Shown here piece after piece: positions 42,987 through 55,056 of a stretch of DNA of 64,000 nucleotides (positions are counted from its first letter, which is position 1; each line of letters starts with the position of its first letter). The translations under genes were made by a program, and so were the position numbers. The DNA lies in NCBI GenBank assembly GCA_021234155.1, contig JAJEKV010000040.1, positions 12,417,072 through 12,481,071 on the forward strand. The letters are read 5' to 3'. The notes under the pieces are model-generated. The model was not told where the DNA came from, searched no databases, and saw only the letters and a list, made by a program, of their open reading frames with translations. The stretch comes from Isoetes taiwanensis. Taxonomy: Eukaryota > Streptophyta > Lycopodiopsida > Isoetales > Isoetaceae.

Positions 42987-45900
42987 TCAGTAGCAGGTCC
43001 AGCTCTTCACAAGAGAAGTTTGTGAAGTGAGGACGACGGGAGCCTCCCTTTTTTGCTGCCACATATGGAACAAGTTTAAAAAGTATGGTCTCAGCCCGTT
43101 ATATCTCCAAACTTCCTTCCTTTTCAGCAGCTTCTTAATAGCAAGAGCATGTGTCATCTCTTGTTTCAGCTGGATGAAGATACTCTCCAGCTCAGTTTTT
43201 GATAGAATTGCCTCTTCCTCATCCGAATTCTCTGCCAAACCCATCCCTCTGGTTAAGCTTCCTGCCCTATTGAGTCTCCTCATGGCATCTGTATAACACA
43301 TCATCACAATTTGTTAGTTTCAAGACATAAAAATCATATGGTCCCTTAAAGGTGCCTATACTGTTCCACTCAGTATTATATTTTTTCCCTTTTAAGGATT
43401 TTATGGGCAATAGCTGATATCTTAATAAAGTCAAAAAGGTTTTTTTCAGCCATATCAGAGATGGGGCATGATTCCCCATCACTACTCTGTTCCTATGCAA
43501 CCATATGGCCTAGCAGCTCAAAGTTCTTGTAGTATTAACCACCTTACTGCTAGTATCCCAAAAATCAAGTAAATTATTAATAGTTGGAGCTCCCTTGTTG
43601 ACTTGTGCTGCCCAGCTCCAGAAATCTAGTAACCATGAACAAGTGAAGACATGATTTGAGGTTTCCAATTCCCCACATAATTTGCACTGATTAGATACAG
43701 TCTGGTCATATTTAACTCTATTGAGGTTTGTGGCTAAACTCTGATGTAATGTAATCCACTTGAAGGTCTTAACTCTGCCAACAGTATATATCTTCCAACC
43801 TTTTGCACAAATGGAAGTTAGCTTATTTTCCTCACAATTCCATAGATAAGTAGCCTTAGATGGTTTTTTCTCAATTAAAGCACTATAAATCTCTTTAACC
43901 CAGTATATCTCCTTGTTGTTTAATTCCACTGATTAGTGTTCTGACTAAGCTCCTGATAGCCCTCCATATATTCCATAACCAGGTGATAAATTTTCTTGTC
44001 TAATTCAGAACCCTTGGTTTTGTTCCTGATCTCATCCCATGACAACCATTTGTTTGAATCCCTTAAGTTTTCAATTTTCCTGATGCCTGCACTGTACCAT
44101 TGCATATATTTTTGGGGGTGTTGGAAAGCCAAGCATCCAATACCCTCTGGAGCTAAGGCAGGATGCCAGAAAAAATTGATATCCTTACTTCTAGCATCTA
44201 AATAGGGTGGTCTGTAGCATAGGGCAGCATTGTTCCAGGCCTCCAAGATTCTTCTCATGATATTTGATGTTCCTGGACATGGAGTTACCTGAAAGAAGGC
44301 TGAGTCAGGTAGGCAGTGTTTGATTGTGGCACTTCCAACTGGATGGGAACTCTGAAGCCAGTATCTAATAATCCTGAAAGCTGGTGACAGTCTGTCAAGA
44401 TATAAAGCTCTCCATACCATTTTTGCTGCCAAAGCTTGAGCTTGTGTGAACAAATCTTTACAACCGAGACCCCCATCCTTTCTAGCTTTGATCAGGTCTG
44501 ACCATGCCACTTTATGTGAGCCATGCCATATGAATTTCCTAATAGCTGTTTCTATTTGCTTGTATGAAGCCTTATCACCCACAAATACTGATGAGAAAAA
44601 GACATGTGTACTTTCAATCACAGCATTTGCAATCTCAACTCGTCCTACAAGGGATAAAGTGGAGGGGTACATGTTTAGCTTTTTCTTAATCCTGGAGACA
44701 ATAGGTTCCCATAATCCATGCATAGAGTGATTAAGGGCTAAAGGGATCCCCAAGATCTTTGTGGTTGCCTTATTATCCAAGACTTTGATACCTTGGATGG
44801 TTGTCTCCTGTGTGTCAAATATTATTGCACTCTTAGCTTTATTTAACATACCCCAGCAGCTGCACCAAATTTGTCTATGGCCTCCAAGAAATTTTGTAAA
44901 CTGTCATCCCCATGCTTGAGGAACACAAAGGTGTCATCAGCATATTGCATTATTGTAAAATCTTCGTCCCCTTGTGGCATCTTCAAGCAATTAATTAGTT
45001 TCCTTTGATGCAGGCTGATAGCCATTCTAGTAACCATTTCAGCAATGATCAGGAAAGGGTATGGGGCTAATCAAAACTCCAGACCTTGTTATAGATGCTG
45101 TCAAGAAAACCAAGGTGTGTCATTGCCCTTTTCAGGAATTGCCAGTCTATGGTATCATATGCTCTCTGGAAATCAAGCTTCAAAAGCATACATTGTTGGC
45201 CAGACAATTTATTCCAGTGCAGACCCTCAGTTGCCCCTATATAGTTATCCAAAATGTTTCTTTGAGGTAAGAAAGCAGATTGACAAGGGCTGATCATCTT
45301 ATACAAGACACATAACCATAATTTTAGCTAATACCTTATAGCTCGTATTAGTTAAGGTATTTGGTCTCCAATCTTCCAAGACTTGAGGGCTTGAGGGGTA
45401 TCTACCTTGGGGATCATGGTGATGTGGCCAGCATTGATTGCAGGGTGTAACCTTGATGCTCTCCATGCTCCTTGGAAAAAGGTAATCAAATCCTCCTTCA
45501 TTATGTCCCAGAATTCTAGATAGAATTTTGGTTGCAGACCATTTGGGCCAGGGCTTTTTCCTTTGGCCATTGATTTTAAGGTTTCCAAGATCTCTTTCTC
45601 CTGTGGAACAGCCAATAATTCTTCTTCCTTGATTTTTCCTGGGTTCTAAGGGATGTCCCTGAAAAACTCCACCAAAGTTTGTTCCTCTGCCTGCTTGTTT
45701 TCAAAGAGTTTGGAGTATTCACCCTGAAAGTATTCCTCAATTTCTTTTTGGTCCTTTATGATCCTGTTCTGTCCATCTTTAACTCTGATAATGCCATTAT
45801 TCAAAATCCTGTTTTTAGTTGTTCTGAAGAAGAAAGCAGAACTCCCATTATCCATGCTATTAAGATATTTACTCCTGCATCTCACTGCTAGGGCCTTTGC

Positions 45901-46941
45901 TTCTCTCTCCTCAATCAGCTTTACCTTTTTCTCTAGTTCCTCTTCTTCATCCTGCAAGGTACTATTATCCTCATCTCCAAACAAAAGACCCCTCACTTGT
46001 TTGATGGTTTCATAAATTTCCTGTTTTTCCTTTCTCTTCTCCAAAGACCAATTCTTCCCCCATTTTTTAATCCAGATCTTTATTTCTTTTACTCTCTGAC
46101 AGAAGGCCTTCATGGATTCTTGTTTAGGGATTGCCCCCAATTTGGAGTAAAAATCCTGAAAATCTACACAAAAGCCCTTCATATTAAGCATATCTGTATT
46201 GAACTTAAAGGGGACATTTGTTCCCCCTTTCCTAGGGAGAATTTTGTTTTCCAGGTATTGGGGTTAGTGATCTGATATTGAATTAGCCAAATCACATGTG
46301 ACAGTAGCAGAATTCCAAGAATTCAAAGATTTGTTACATAAATAGAATCTGTCCAATAAACAGTAGGTTCTTTGATCATCCTTTCTTTTATTACTCCATA
46401 AAAATATATTGGATGATGAAGGAGGGATATAAGAAAAGTCTGACATAAGATCATCCCAAGCTACCCTTTCCCTTTTTGTCATGTTCAGTTTCTTCCCCAA
46501 TTTCTGGTCCCAAATGGGGGTATCATTAAAATCTCCTGCTATCAAGATGTTCTCCACCTTATTGCTTTGGATCCAAAGTTTAATTTGGATCCATTGTTCC
46601 TCTCTTTCAGAGGGTTCTGTGGATGCGTACACATTAATAATACTCGCTCATTCTGTTCCTTTTTCCAGAGATGCCACAGTCCACCTGCCAGAAGGATGTT
46701 TGAATCTGCTATTACAAGTATAGCCTGTCCACATCATGCTGATTCCTCCTTTTGTCCCATCTGCTTCTGCCCAAATAGAGTCCCCTTTTGGGCATGTACC
46801 TAGTCTTTCAGCTTCAAATCTAGGTAGTCTATGCTCCTGGACTAGAATAATATCTGCCTTCATTTCTCTCAATGCAATTAATGCTCTTTTGCTTTTGAGG
46901 GGACCCTTAATTCCCCTCATATTCCAGGTGATAATCTTCAT
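42987..46941 (-). pseudogene. L1-like ORF2: endonuclease, RT, zinc-binding domain
   Basis: Starts MKIITWNMRGIKGPLKSK at 46941, the usual first residues of plant L1 ORF2 (APE endonuclease), with DIILVQEHR and LIAGDFNDTP further on. The linker (46191-45646) is Glu/Lys-rich. RT motifs are KSPGPNGLQPKFY, HITMIPKVD, PCQSAFLPQRNILDNYI, KLDFQRAYDTIDW and YADD at 44933-44944. The zf-RVT domain (CKLCGELETSNHVFTCSW) is at about 43.6-43.7 kb. Stops interrupt the frame near 46.65, 46.26 and 45.65 kb, and frameshifts occur near 45.35 and 44.85 kb. It would carry out target-primed reverse transcription if intact. Confidence 0.9.
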
Positions 46942-47483
46942 TAGGCAGGATATCTCTTCCTTTCTTGAGCTCTTAGGTTAAGAGCTGGGCTTTTGGAAGT
47001 GAATTGAACCTTCTTTTTAACTTTTTTGGCGACCATTGGAGTATAGAATTGTTCTATCTCCTCAACTCCATTTTTAATTCCATTAGGACTTATTGGATTT
47101 GACTCCAGACCATATGGATCCACAAATCTCTCTTGGCCAATTGGGCTTAGCAGGACATTAGATTGCTCCATTTCCAGGCCAATTGGGTTTAAAAGAGTAG
47201 GGCTAATGTTTGACTTCATCCCCTGGCCTCTCTGTTGAGGGCTTATAGGGTCAATGTTATCAACATCTTGCTCCATTCCCTGGTCAATTGGGCTTAAAGG
47301 AGTAGGGGTAATGTTTGACTCCATCCCCTGGCCTCTCTGCTGAGGACTTATAGGGTCAATGTTGTCAGTATTTCCTTTGCCTGTATCCATTACATTGTTT
47401 ATATCTTCTGCAAAATCTTCTAAGAACTTCAGTTCCTCTGTACCTCCCATTGACTCCCTGCTTCCAGTTATATGTTCCATTGG
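46942..47483 (-). pseudogene. L1-like ORF1, C-terminal part
   Basis: A minus-strand frame from the LTR junction to a stop at 46941 contains two related blocks, NIDPISPQQRGQGM followed by SNI and TPTPLSP or SPTLLNP, a 40-residue internal duplication. It ends with a basic stretch (AKKVKKKVQFTSKS). Low complexity and position directly before ORF2 suit the tail of a plant LINE ORF1. The stop codon and the ORF2 start are adjacent. Confidence 0.6.
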
Positions 47484-48346
47484 TGTTACAGGTGCTCCCA
47501 AGGGTATAGCCGGAATCGGACCCTTGATGGACGTCCATGAGCACGGGGGTACTGTTAGTCGCAATTGCCAGGCAGTTGTAATTAATAGGCCATGTTGACT
47601 GTAATCAGTCTATGGTGACGGGATGCGGTGTAAGTGACAATAGTGCTAGCGACAGTTAATGGGTCATTAGGGGCACTAATATTGGCAAATAATATTAGTG
47701 CGGAGGAAGAGCTTGCAAGACCTATAGTTGCAAAATATTTATATGGTTAACATTGTAGTACTAGTGTTAGCACTAGGGATTGGAACATTAATATAAAGAT
47801 ATAAAAGTTAGCTATGTTAAAATATCGTGGTTATATGGACACGTGGCATTAATGGGTTGGATGGGTTATGAAACCTGTTATAAAGAACAGGTTGAACGAA
47901 ATCTGTATGAGACCCGGCAGCCGGAATGCCAGATCTAAGACTGTAGTAGACTCCAGAGGCTGTATTATAAAGCATGGAGGGCGAATTCAATGGAAGGAGC
48001 CGGAATTGGGTCTTGGGAAGAATTCTGCAAGTTAGAATGATCTGACTAAGTTGAGACTTGGAGGAAACCTTCGATTTGGCAGGCCGAATCTAATGTGGTG
48101 ATCACAGTGAAGGCCAGGATCTCCCAGGGGTCGGACTGTGCTACTGTGCAGATAGCCGGTTGCTTACTCAAGGGAAGTCTTTGTGTAGGTGCTTGCTATT
48201 CACTCAAGGGAACTTACCGAGGGAATATAATCATCTGCGGTGCAAAGAACACCGGCTGGGGCAGCACCAGATTGATCAACGAGGGAGGATCTGGGACCCG
48301 TGGTGTGGGCGGCGGTTGATCAGGGTATCCCAAGCTTGTTGTAGCA
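47484..48346 (+). repeat. Chromovirus 5' LTR
   Basis: Starts TGTTACAGGTGCTCCCAAG and ends about GTTGTAGCA just before the primer-binding site. Similar to 49692-50616 throughout, except for a roughly 70-bp gap near 47.94 kb relative to the partner. Confidence 0.88.
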
Positions 48347-48347
48347 G

Positions 48348-48358
48348 TGGTATCAAAC
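48348..48358 (+). other. Chromovirus primer-binding site
   Basis: TGGTATCAAAC, two bases after the CA end of the LTR. It differs from the initiator tRNA-Met complement TGGTATCAGAG at one position over the first ten. Confidence 0.65.
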
Positions 48359-48547
48359 AAGGTCTAGTTGAGGTCTTAGGACTCATGTCCAAAGACATGA
48401 ATACCTGGAAGTGATTTCAAATAGTCTATTGCATGATAAAGGTGCAATACTACATGAGCACAACCGCCTATAATAATAGCCATCATACGGGAATTCAGAT
48501 GATTCCCTTTGTGGATATGATGGGTCGAAATTTAAGCGCTTATTCAG

Positions 48548-49156
48548 GTGTACATAAGTACCTCTGAACTGAAGTTGCAGTATACATGCTCCATTCTCCA
48601 TGATATGGATGCAATCCTGCGACAATGCAAGCAAGCTTTGCGAAATGCTCAAGATAGGGCACGAACGTCCGCTAATCAGCATAGACGTGATATCTCTTAT
48701 GCGGAAGGTGATTATATTTTTCTACAGGTTGTTTATTCTTCGGCATAAAGAATGAATACTTTACAACCTTTGACTAAGGGCCAGGTGCCCAAACTTACTC
48801 CGCGGTATACTGGACATTTTTAGGATTACTAAAAGGATCGGGGAAATAGCGTACGAGTTGAACTTACCACAGGAAGTAGGGATCCATCCTGTGTTTCATG
48901 TAAGTCAGCTAAAAAGGGACTATACTGAATACCGCTAATGTGGTTAGTTCGCAAAGTATACCGATCGTCTTAAACTCCTCTGTAACGTCAGAACGTCTTT
49001 TGAATAAAAGTGTCCGACATCTGCGCAATAGGGATGTGGTAGAACATCTAGTTCAGTGGCAAGACCAGTCTCCTGAGGATGCCACCTGGGAGACGGAGGA
49101 ATTTGTGCAGCAGTTCCCTCATCTAAAGGATCAACCTTGTGGACAAGGTCCAAAAG
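48548..49156 (+). pseudogene. Integrase C-terminus and chromodomain
   Basis: Frame 48548-48748 gives NQHRRDISYAEGDYIFLQV, the integrase C-terminal beta-barrel start. A shifted frame gives PKLTPRYTGHF, RIGEIAYELNLPQEVG and IHPVFHVSQLKRDYT up to about 48.92 kb. The frame 48940-49156 then gives the chromodomain: VRHLRNRDVVEHLVQWQDQS, PEDATWETEEFVQQFP. Chromodomains of this group bind histone marks and steer integration into heterochromatin. Frame changes between the parts show it is not functional as one protein. Confidence 0.88.
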
Positions 49157-49672
49157 AATGAAAATGAGAATGATTTTTTATCGTCCACTGAGGCCAATCG
49201 GCCTATGGGACTCATAAGGAGCGCAGCAAACTTATTACTGTCCGGGTTAAAAAAACCCCCACCCCGAAGGGTTTTCGAGGGAAAACCCGTGGCAGTAATA
49301 AGAATGCTGTCAAACTATACAAGTATACATCAATGTATATATACATGTTAAGTGTGTGCCCGAGGACATAGCTGATCTCGCATGTCCATAACCTCCTGAA
49401 GGTATGATCCCAGCACCCGTACGAATGCTGTGCTCAATGTCACATGTAACGGCTGGCCAGGCCTGACCAACTCAGCATAGCGCGTCCGAATTTGATCATA
49501 AGCTGGGCAACTTTGAAGGGTATGAGATTCATCCTCAATGACTCCCATTTGGCAGCATTGACAGAGCCTGTCCTGGCGTGGCTCACCAATCCATCTGCCC
49601 GTCTCAATTCGAAGATGATGTGCTCCTGTGCGAATGGAGGCAATGAGTCTGCGCCTTTTCATGGGCAAGTGG
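49157..49672 (-). mobile_element. LINE 3'-end fragment inside the chromovirus
   Basis: The minus-strand frame 49668-49348 contains RRRLIASIRTGAHHLRIETG and CQCCQMGVIEDESHTLQSC, the same zinc-knuckle C-terminus as the LINE at 40.0 kb. It is followed by a 3' UTR with the conserved GGCCTCAGTGGACGATAAAA end and an ATTCTCATTTTCATTC-type tail (plus-strand 49157-49173). The fragment begins right after the chromodomain, so it inserted in the 3' part of the chromovirus. No clear duplication. Confidence 0.85.
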
Positions 49673-49679
49673 GTACGCA

Positions 49680-49691
49680 GAGGGGGAGGAA
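49680..49691 (+). other. Polypurine tract of the chromovirus
   Basis: GAGGGGGAGGAA (all purine) directly before the TG of the second LTR. It may overlap the 5' end of the antisense LINE fragment, so the assignment is moderate. Confidence 0.55.
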
Positions 49692-50616
49692 TGTCACAGG
49701 TGCTCCCAAGGGTATAGCCGAATCGGACCCTTGACGGACGTGCATGAGCACGGGGATACTGTTAGTCGCAATTGCCGGGCAGTTGTAATTAATGGGCCAT
49801 GTTGAATGTAATCAGTCTATGGTGACGGGATGCGGTGTAAGTGACAATAGTGCTAGCGACAGTTAATGGGTCACTAGGGGCACTAATATTGGCAAATAAT
49901 ATTAGTGCGAAGGAAGAGCTTGCAAGATCTATAGTTGCAGAATATTTATATGGTTAACATTGTAGTGCTAGTGTTAGCACTAGGGGCTGGAACATTAATA
50001 TAAAGATATAGAAGTTAGCTATGTTAAAATATGGTGGTTATATAGACACGTGGCATTAATGGGTTGGATGGGTTATGAAACCTGTTATAAAGAACAGGTT
50101 GAACGAAATCTGCATCACACCCGGCAGCCGGAATGCCAGATCTGAGAGTCATAGCTGAGAGCTGTGATTCCGATCGAATCAGAGGCTTGACATGTCGAAT
50201 TCTGACTGAAGAGAACTGTAGTAGACTCCAATGGAGGCTGTATTATAAAGCCTGGAGGACGAATTCAATGGAGGGAGTCGGAATTGGGTCTTGGGAAGGA
50301 TTCTGATTCTGCAAGCTAGAATGATCTGACTAAGTTGAGACTTGGAGGAAACCTTCGATTTGGCAGGCCGAATTTACTGTGGTAATCACAGTGAAGGCCA
50401 GGATCTCCCAGGGGTCGGACTGTGCTACTGTGCAGATAGCCGGTTGCTTACTCAAGGGAAGTCTTTGTGCAGGTGCTTGCTATTCACTCGGGGGAACTTA
50501 CCGAGGGAATTCAATCATCTGCGGTGTGAAGAACACTGGCTGGGGCAGCACCAGATTGATCAACGAGGGAGGATCTGGGATCCGTGATGTGGGCAGCGGT
50601 TGATCAGGGTATCCCA
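49692..50616 (+). repeat. Chromovirus 3' LTR (925 bp)
   Basis: Starts TGTCACAGGTGCTCCC and matches the 5' LTR up to GGTATCCCA(AGC). The last 14 bp or so of the 5' LTR (TTGTTGTAGCA) are absent here, so the 3' end appears trimmed or replaced at the junction with the LINE ORF1. Confidence 0.88.
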
Positions 50617-52056
50617 AGCGGGGCAAAATTTGGGCATTGAATTTTGCTGTAACAATTGGAGAAGTACTAAAGAACTTGGAATAATTTCCTTTACTTTGTG
50701 GGGATAGGATCTCCATTGGAGTGTTGGGTACTATTTCCTGTTGATCCATTTTCTCATTCTGCTCCATTATTGCAAGCAAAATGTCATGCATTTCTGGCTC
50801 CTCCTTTCTTGGGGACTGAAAGAATATTGCTTTGGGGATAGCCATATACATGACCCCTCGCCCTTAAGTAGAAGCGTTCCTCCACTAGATAAATCAGAAT
50901 CCAAGGACTCCGGGTATTCATTAATTGGGGGTGATAAAGGTTCTTTGATAATCAGTGTATTGCTTCTCATTAAGTGATCTGGTGTGATGCAGAAGCTACC
51001 AGGATGAGGTACCTCTTTCTCTTTGTTTTTCAACTCAATAGGTTTATTAAGCACCTTGATCCGGTTAGCCATCTCCACATGCTCCTCTTTTCTCCTCCAT
51101 TCCTTGACTACTTTCTTGCTTTCAATTTCCTGGCCTTTTTATAAGCACTCCCATCCTTGTTTTGTTTCCTTCCTTTCTTCTGAACCGTGTTCCAACCCTG
51201 TTTTGTCTTGTCCTCTCCAAGATTATTATTTTTTTGTTGTTTTGTATTATTCCATTAAGTCCATGAGCCTCTTTCTCATTTGTTTCTTTTTAGTGTAGTC
51301 TTTCCAATCCATCTATCCTGACAGACCCCTCCCCCATGCAATCTCAATCCACATATTGTGCAAGGAAGGGGGAGCTCGCCCCAAACCAGGTTAAGAATTT
51401 TATTGTCACCATAGATGTCCTCATACTCGACACAATTTGGAATTTCCTGCAAAATATCCAGCTGTGTCCAGATTTTAGGAGCCTGTTCTGGAACTGCCTC
51501 CCATCCAATATAATCCCCCACTCCAGCAAATAGTCTTTTAAAAATATCTTCATGCCAGTAGATTGGGTTGAGCCATAGACTGAGCATGAAGCTAGATGAA
51601 ATAATTGTTTGAGATTTTGGGGGTCAAATCTGGCATTCCATTTCTGGAAAAAGAATTGGGTATTTGCTTTAAAGATTGTCCCTTGTTTTAAGAGATTGTC
51701 ACTGAGTTTTCATCGCCACATTCAACCACAAAAAAAGGAAAATCCAACCAATATAATCCAGTAATCTCCAAAGTTTTGTCCATTTTACACAAATCATTCC
51801 TTATTTGAGTAAGCTTCACTCCTTCATGTCTAATGCAACCGATAACCGCTCTTTTTTCAAGGGTTTTTAATCTATCAGGAACAGAGCTATGTTTCCGAGA
51901 TGGAATACCTTTCAATTTTGGTTTTTTCCGCTGTTCATGCTTCCTCAGAAGAGCAGCTTGGTCACGATTACTTTGCTTCAGCATTGGGTTCACCAAGTTC
52001 GATTGCATCAGAATAGGAGACATCGTCTGAGATCTAGTTTTTCGTGAATCCGCCAT
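50617..52056 (-). pseudogene. L1-like ORF1, N-terminal part (DUF4283-like)
   Basis: MADSRKTRSQTMSP at 52056 is the likely start. Further along the minus strand come a basic segment (KHEQRKKPKLKGIPSRKHSS), WNARFDPQNLKQLF, then WLNPIYWHEDIFKRLFAGVG and VEYEDIYGDNKILNLVWGEL. These resemble the DUF4283 domain and following zinc-knuckle segment (PLPCTICGLRLHGGGVC) of plant LINE ORF1 proteins. Several frame changes occur between 51.7 and 50.8 kb. It ends in NAQILPRL where the chromovirus LTR abuts. ORF1 proteins bind the LINE RNA. Confidence 0.75.
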
Positions 52057-52323
52057 CTCCAGTGAAATCAGCCAGTCGCCAACAGAAAAATAGGTATTTT
52101 TTGACCTGTCTTTGTCTTTCCCTTTTTCCACATTCCCTGTTATCAATCGTACCATTGCAATCATCTGCTTTTTCATTGGATTTGACATTCCCCCAAAAAG
52201 GAACATCATTTGACATGTCATGTCAGCTTCCCCTTCCCGTCCCCCTGTTTTCTGTACCCCTGTTTCATGTACCGTGCCCCTGAGTTGCTCCTGTAGCAGC
52301 CATAACCTAGTCCCTTACCTTAC

Positions 52324-53808
52324 TTTTTTTTTTTAGAAGTAGAGTAAGAGTATTTATTTTCATTAATAAAGATATAAAGTACAAGCAACCCACCACAATA
52401 GACAAATTACGTTGGCAAATGTTTGTTTTTAAATTTTTGCTGGAGAAAAACGATTTAATCGAAAATAAAATATATTTTTTGTTTTTAACTATGGTATGAA
52501 ATATGTACATTAAAAAAGCCTTAAAATAGAGAATGCCTTTTAATTTTTAGCATTGAGCTTCTTAAGACACATGGGAGGTGGATGAGAATCATAGAAAATC
52601 AACTTCTTCCAAAAAAAAAAAAATAGCCAACCCATATTTAGACACCCGATAGCATAGTTTTATAATGTACCATATTTTATGTTAGATATGTGCTTTTTTT
52701 ATTTAAAAAACCAAAAAAAACCCTCTCCTCGGCTTCAGCACTTTTCTTTGGATTGGTCCTGCCTGCTGACGAGTTGCCCCCACAATGTAAACCAGGCCCC
52801 AAGTTCACGTTGATTTTTAGGTTACAGAGCTGTTAGCAGAGTAGGCCCAAGGTTGTTTTCCATTCTATGTCTTCCAATTGTTTTGCAAAGATTTTGATAT
52901 CTCAAGTTCTGCTTCCGCTTCTTGTATTGTCCCTTTCCTTTTAATGTCAAAGCCTTCCTCTTGTGAGCAAGTAACTGCTGCTACACAGTCTTTTTCCCTT
53001 GTGTGCAGCAACTCCTATTCTTTCTGCTCCAAATGTGTAATCCTCTACATTTATAATTTAAAATTTATTTGCCAATAAGTGAAGCAACAACAGAGGCGAT
53101 GAACCAGGCAGACTTATTGGTGAGATGGGGCGAAGAACCAGGCGGTGATCCATGGCGATGATTGCCTTGCTCAGTCCCTGGCATTCAATCCTTTTCAAGC
53201 TTCAAGTTTCCTCCTTTTGAAATTTTAAAGCAACCCATCTCATATCCAGGTAAACTGAATGTCCACTAGCACACCGCTCCAAAAATAAGAACCGGAGATT
53301 ATAATCAGCCCATCCCAGCAATTTGTTCTAGGTCATGAATTTCGTCTACAATTCAGTGTTGGAATTTAACAAAGAAACCCTGGCCAAAAGAATAGAATAG
53401 AATAGAGCAGAGCAGATGGCATTAGATGTAGAACAGAAGAAGCTTTGTGATTTCCACGGCCACTAACACAAATGTAGTTGAGCAGAATATTGGCAATAGT
53501 GGCCAAGGTGCCAATAACATTCAAGAAATGTGCAACGATGCAAACGCAGCTTCTGGCTACATCGCACAGTGAAAATTCCTGGGGACGTGTTGTAAAGTTA
53601 GAAACTTTATCTAGCTTCTCTCAAGCGATAGAGATGGTGCTAGAGAATTGAAAATACAAGAGCCATAGAAAAACTCTCCCTTTTTTTACAAAGAAGTAGA
53701 ACTGGGTTATTGTCAGTTGTTTTTTGTATCAGGAAGAAAAAATTGAATTTTTTTTGTTTTGGTATGTTACAAGATTTATAGTATATATATTAAATGTTTA
53801 TATATTAT
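52324..53808. other. Poly(T) start of a LINE remnant; otherwise no recognised content
   Basis: A run of 11 T at 52324-52334 followed by TTTCATTAATAAAGATATAA looks like the 3' end of another minus-strand LINE insertion, but no coding is left. An AGAAT-repeat at 53391-53405 is the complement of a TATTC-type tail. No gene is seen up to 53.8 kb. Confidence 0.4.
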
Positions 53809-54151
53809 TCATGAACTTGCCAATGTTTTTTTTTTATTTTTGATTTTGTTTCCAAACCAAGCCAAAGCAGCCTGTACGTGGAAGAAACAAACTTTTTTGG
53901 CTAACACGTGCATCGCATATCCAAATAGGCACATCAGCCTGTGGTTGCTGCACAGTGGCTGGCAAAAACTTAGCCACCCCAGCCCAAATTTGCCGATCCC
54001 ATCTGTATAACAAAAATCTCGGCTGAAAAGCCTCTGATGACAAAAGATGACTAGAATCATACCAAGCTGCAATCGCTAAAACCCCAGCTAGCCGCCAACG
54101 TCGTTGGGTCTTTGGATGTACAAGAGCACATAAAGGCTGCTGATCATGCAT
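53809..54151 (-). other. Unidentified minus-strand open frame, possible LINE remnant
   Basis: A 105-codon frame contains RRWRLAGVLAIAAWYDSSHL and RQIWAGVAKFLPATV. Trp-rich composition and proximity to LINE ends suggest the region between RT and the zinc knuckle of a LINE, but no motif confirms it. Confidence 0.25.
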
Positions 54152-54259
54152 ACCTTGCAGGGGAAGCCACCAGCATGATCAGCAGCACACATCTCTGATT
54201 AGCAGCTTCTCCGTTGTGCTCAGCAGAAGATCACTAAAGTTTATCGTTGCTCATCTCTA

Positions 54260-54453
54260 GCTGATGATAAAAAAGATATAATTTGGCAGATGTATTTACG
54301 GTGTTCTTCTTATACATAGACAGGTGTTTTTGCCTAGTTGGATCAGGCTATCCACTAGGGTTTTATTCCTGTCTGTGCATTGTGTATTGCGCCTTTGTTC
54401 TTGTCAATAAAAAGAGTCTCACATCCTTCAAAAAAAAAAACAAAAAAAAAAAA
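54260..54453 (+). mobile_element. 3' end of a polyadenylated retroposon
   Basis: A T/G-rich segment ends in TCAATAAAAAGAGTCTCAC followed within 10 bp by an A-rich tail (54430-54453, one C). A polyadenylation-like AATAAA and a genomic A tail indicate a retroposed 3' end on the plus strand. The 5' limit is not defined. Confidence 0.55.
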
Positions 54454-54688
54454 TTAACACCAATAGTAACACCATTGGCATGAATCCCTATGCATCATGT
54501 GTACTTTAGGAACTCCCATTTCCACTTCAATTAGGAACTGGTTATTCTCAACACTTATATTTATCAATGTCAAGAGTTAAGATTTTGCTTTATGAACAAC
54601 TTCTTCTTTCATGTGCTTCATTTTTCTCAACATGGCTATCTTCTATTTGTCAACATGGCAAGAGCCAAGATTTCTGGCAACTGCTATC

Positions 54689-55056
54689 TTTTTTTTTTTT
54701 TGAAGAATTGTGTCATCAATATATTAAAAGAATGGTAGTGTTACAGAGCAAGTGAGGAGGAAGGAGAACTGCCCCAAAGAGACAGCGATACCTCGACACT
54801 CCACAACAAACTCACAGAAAAACTGCAACTCTACTGCTGTACAAACCGACCATCACCATCTACAACACCCAAGAAGTCCCGCCAAATGGTAAACTTCCGC
54901 TCTACTACTCTCGGGAACACCAGAAAGCTTTGAAATAGCTTGTACCTGAGTTGAGGAATCAGAGAGGCTGCAGGCTGCTGAATCCCCTGAAAGATCCACA
55001 ACCGTCGCCGCTTCCAAATCAGCCACACCAACCAAGCCACGCACAAATGCAAGGCT
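54689..55056 (-). mobile_element. L1-like LINE 3'-end copy with target-site duplication
   Basis: Thirteen T (54689-54701) mark the poly(A) tail. The body matches 7194-7440 (3' UTR) and then, from about 54951, the coding end found at 16870-16990 (WLVWLIWKRRRLWIF). The flanks TGCTATCTT (left) and TGCTACCTT (right, about 55057-55065) are a near-perfect duplication. It is a 5'-truncated insertion that links the fragments at 7.2 and 16.9 kb to one family. Confidence 0.85.

Larger units (their letters stand above)
47484..50616 (+). mobile_element. Chromovirus (Ty3/gypsy) deletion derivative
   Basis: Two similar LTRs (47484 to about 48346, and 49692-50616) enclose only about 1.35 kb. The internal part has a primer-site-like TGGTATCAAAC at 48348, the integrase C-terminus, a chromodomain, an antisense LINE fragment and a purine-rich AGAGGGGGAGGAA before the second LTR. 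Gag, protease, RT and the integrase core are gone. It is inserted into the ORF1 of the L1-like LINE. No matching target-site duplication was found: flanks are ATTGG on the left and AGCGG or GGGGC on the right. Confidence 0.85.
42763..52250 (-). mobile_element. L1-like LINE, split by a chromovirus insertion
   Basis: An 11-T run at 42763-42773 is the poly(A) tail of a minus-strand element. Reading rightwards on the plus strand (upstream for the element) are zf-RVT, RT, APE endonuclease and then ORF1, which is interrupted at 47484-50616 by an LTR element. The right limit near 52.2-52.3 kb is set only by loss of similarity. I found no target-site duplication. ORF2 has several in-frame stops and two or more frameshifts. 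Confidence 0.85.
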
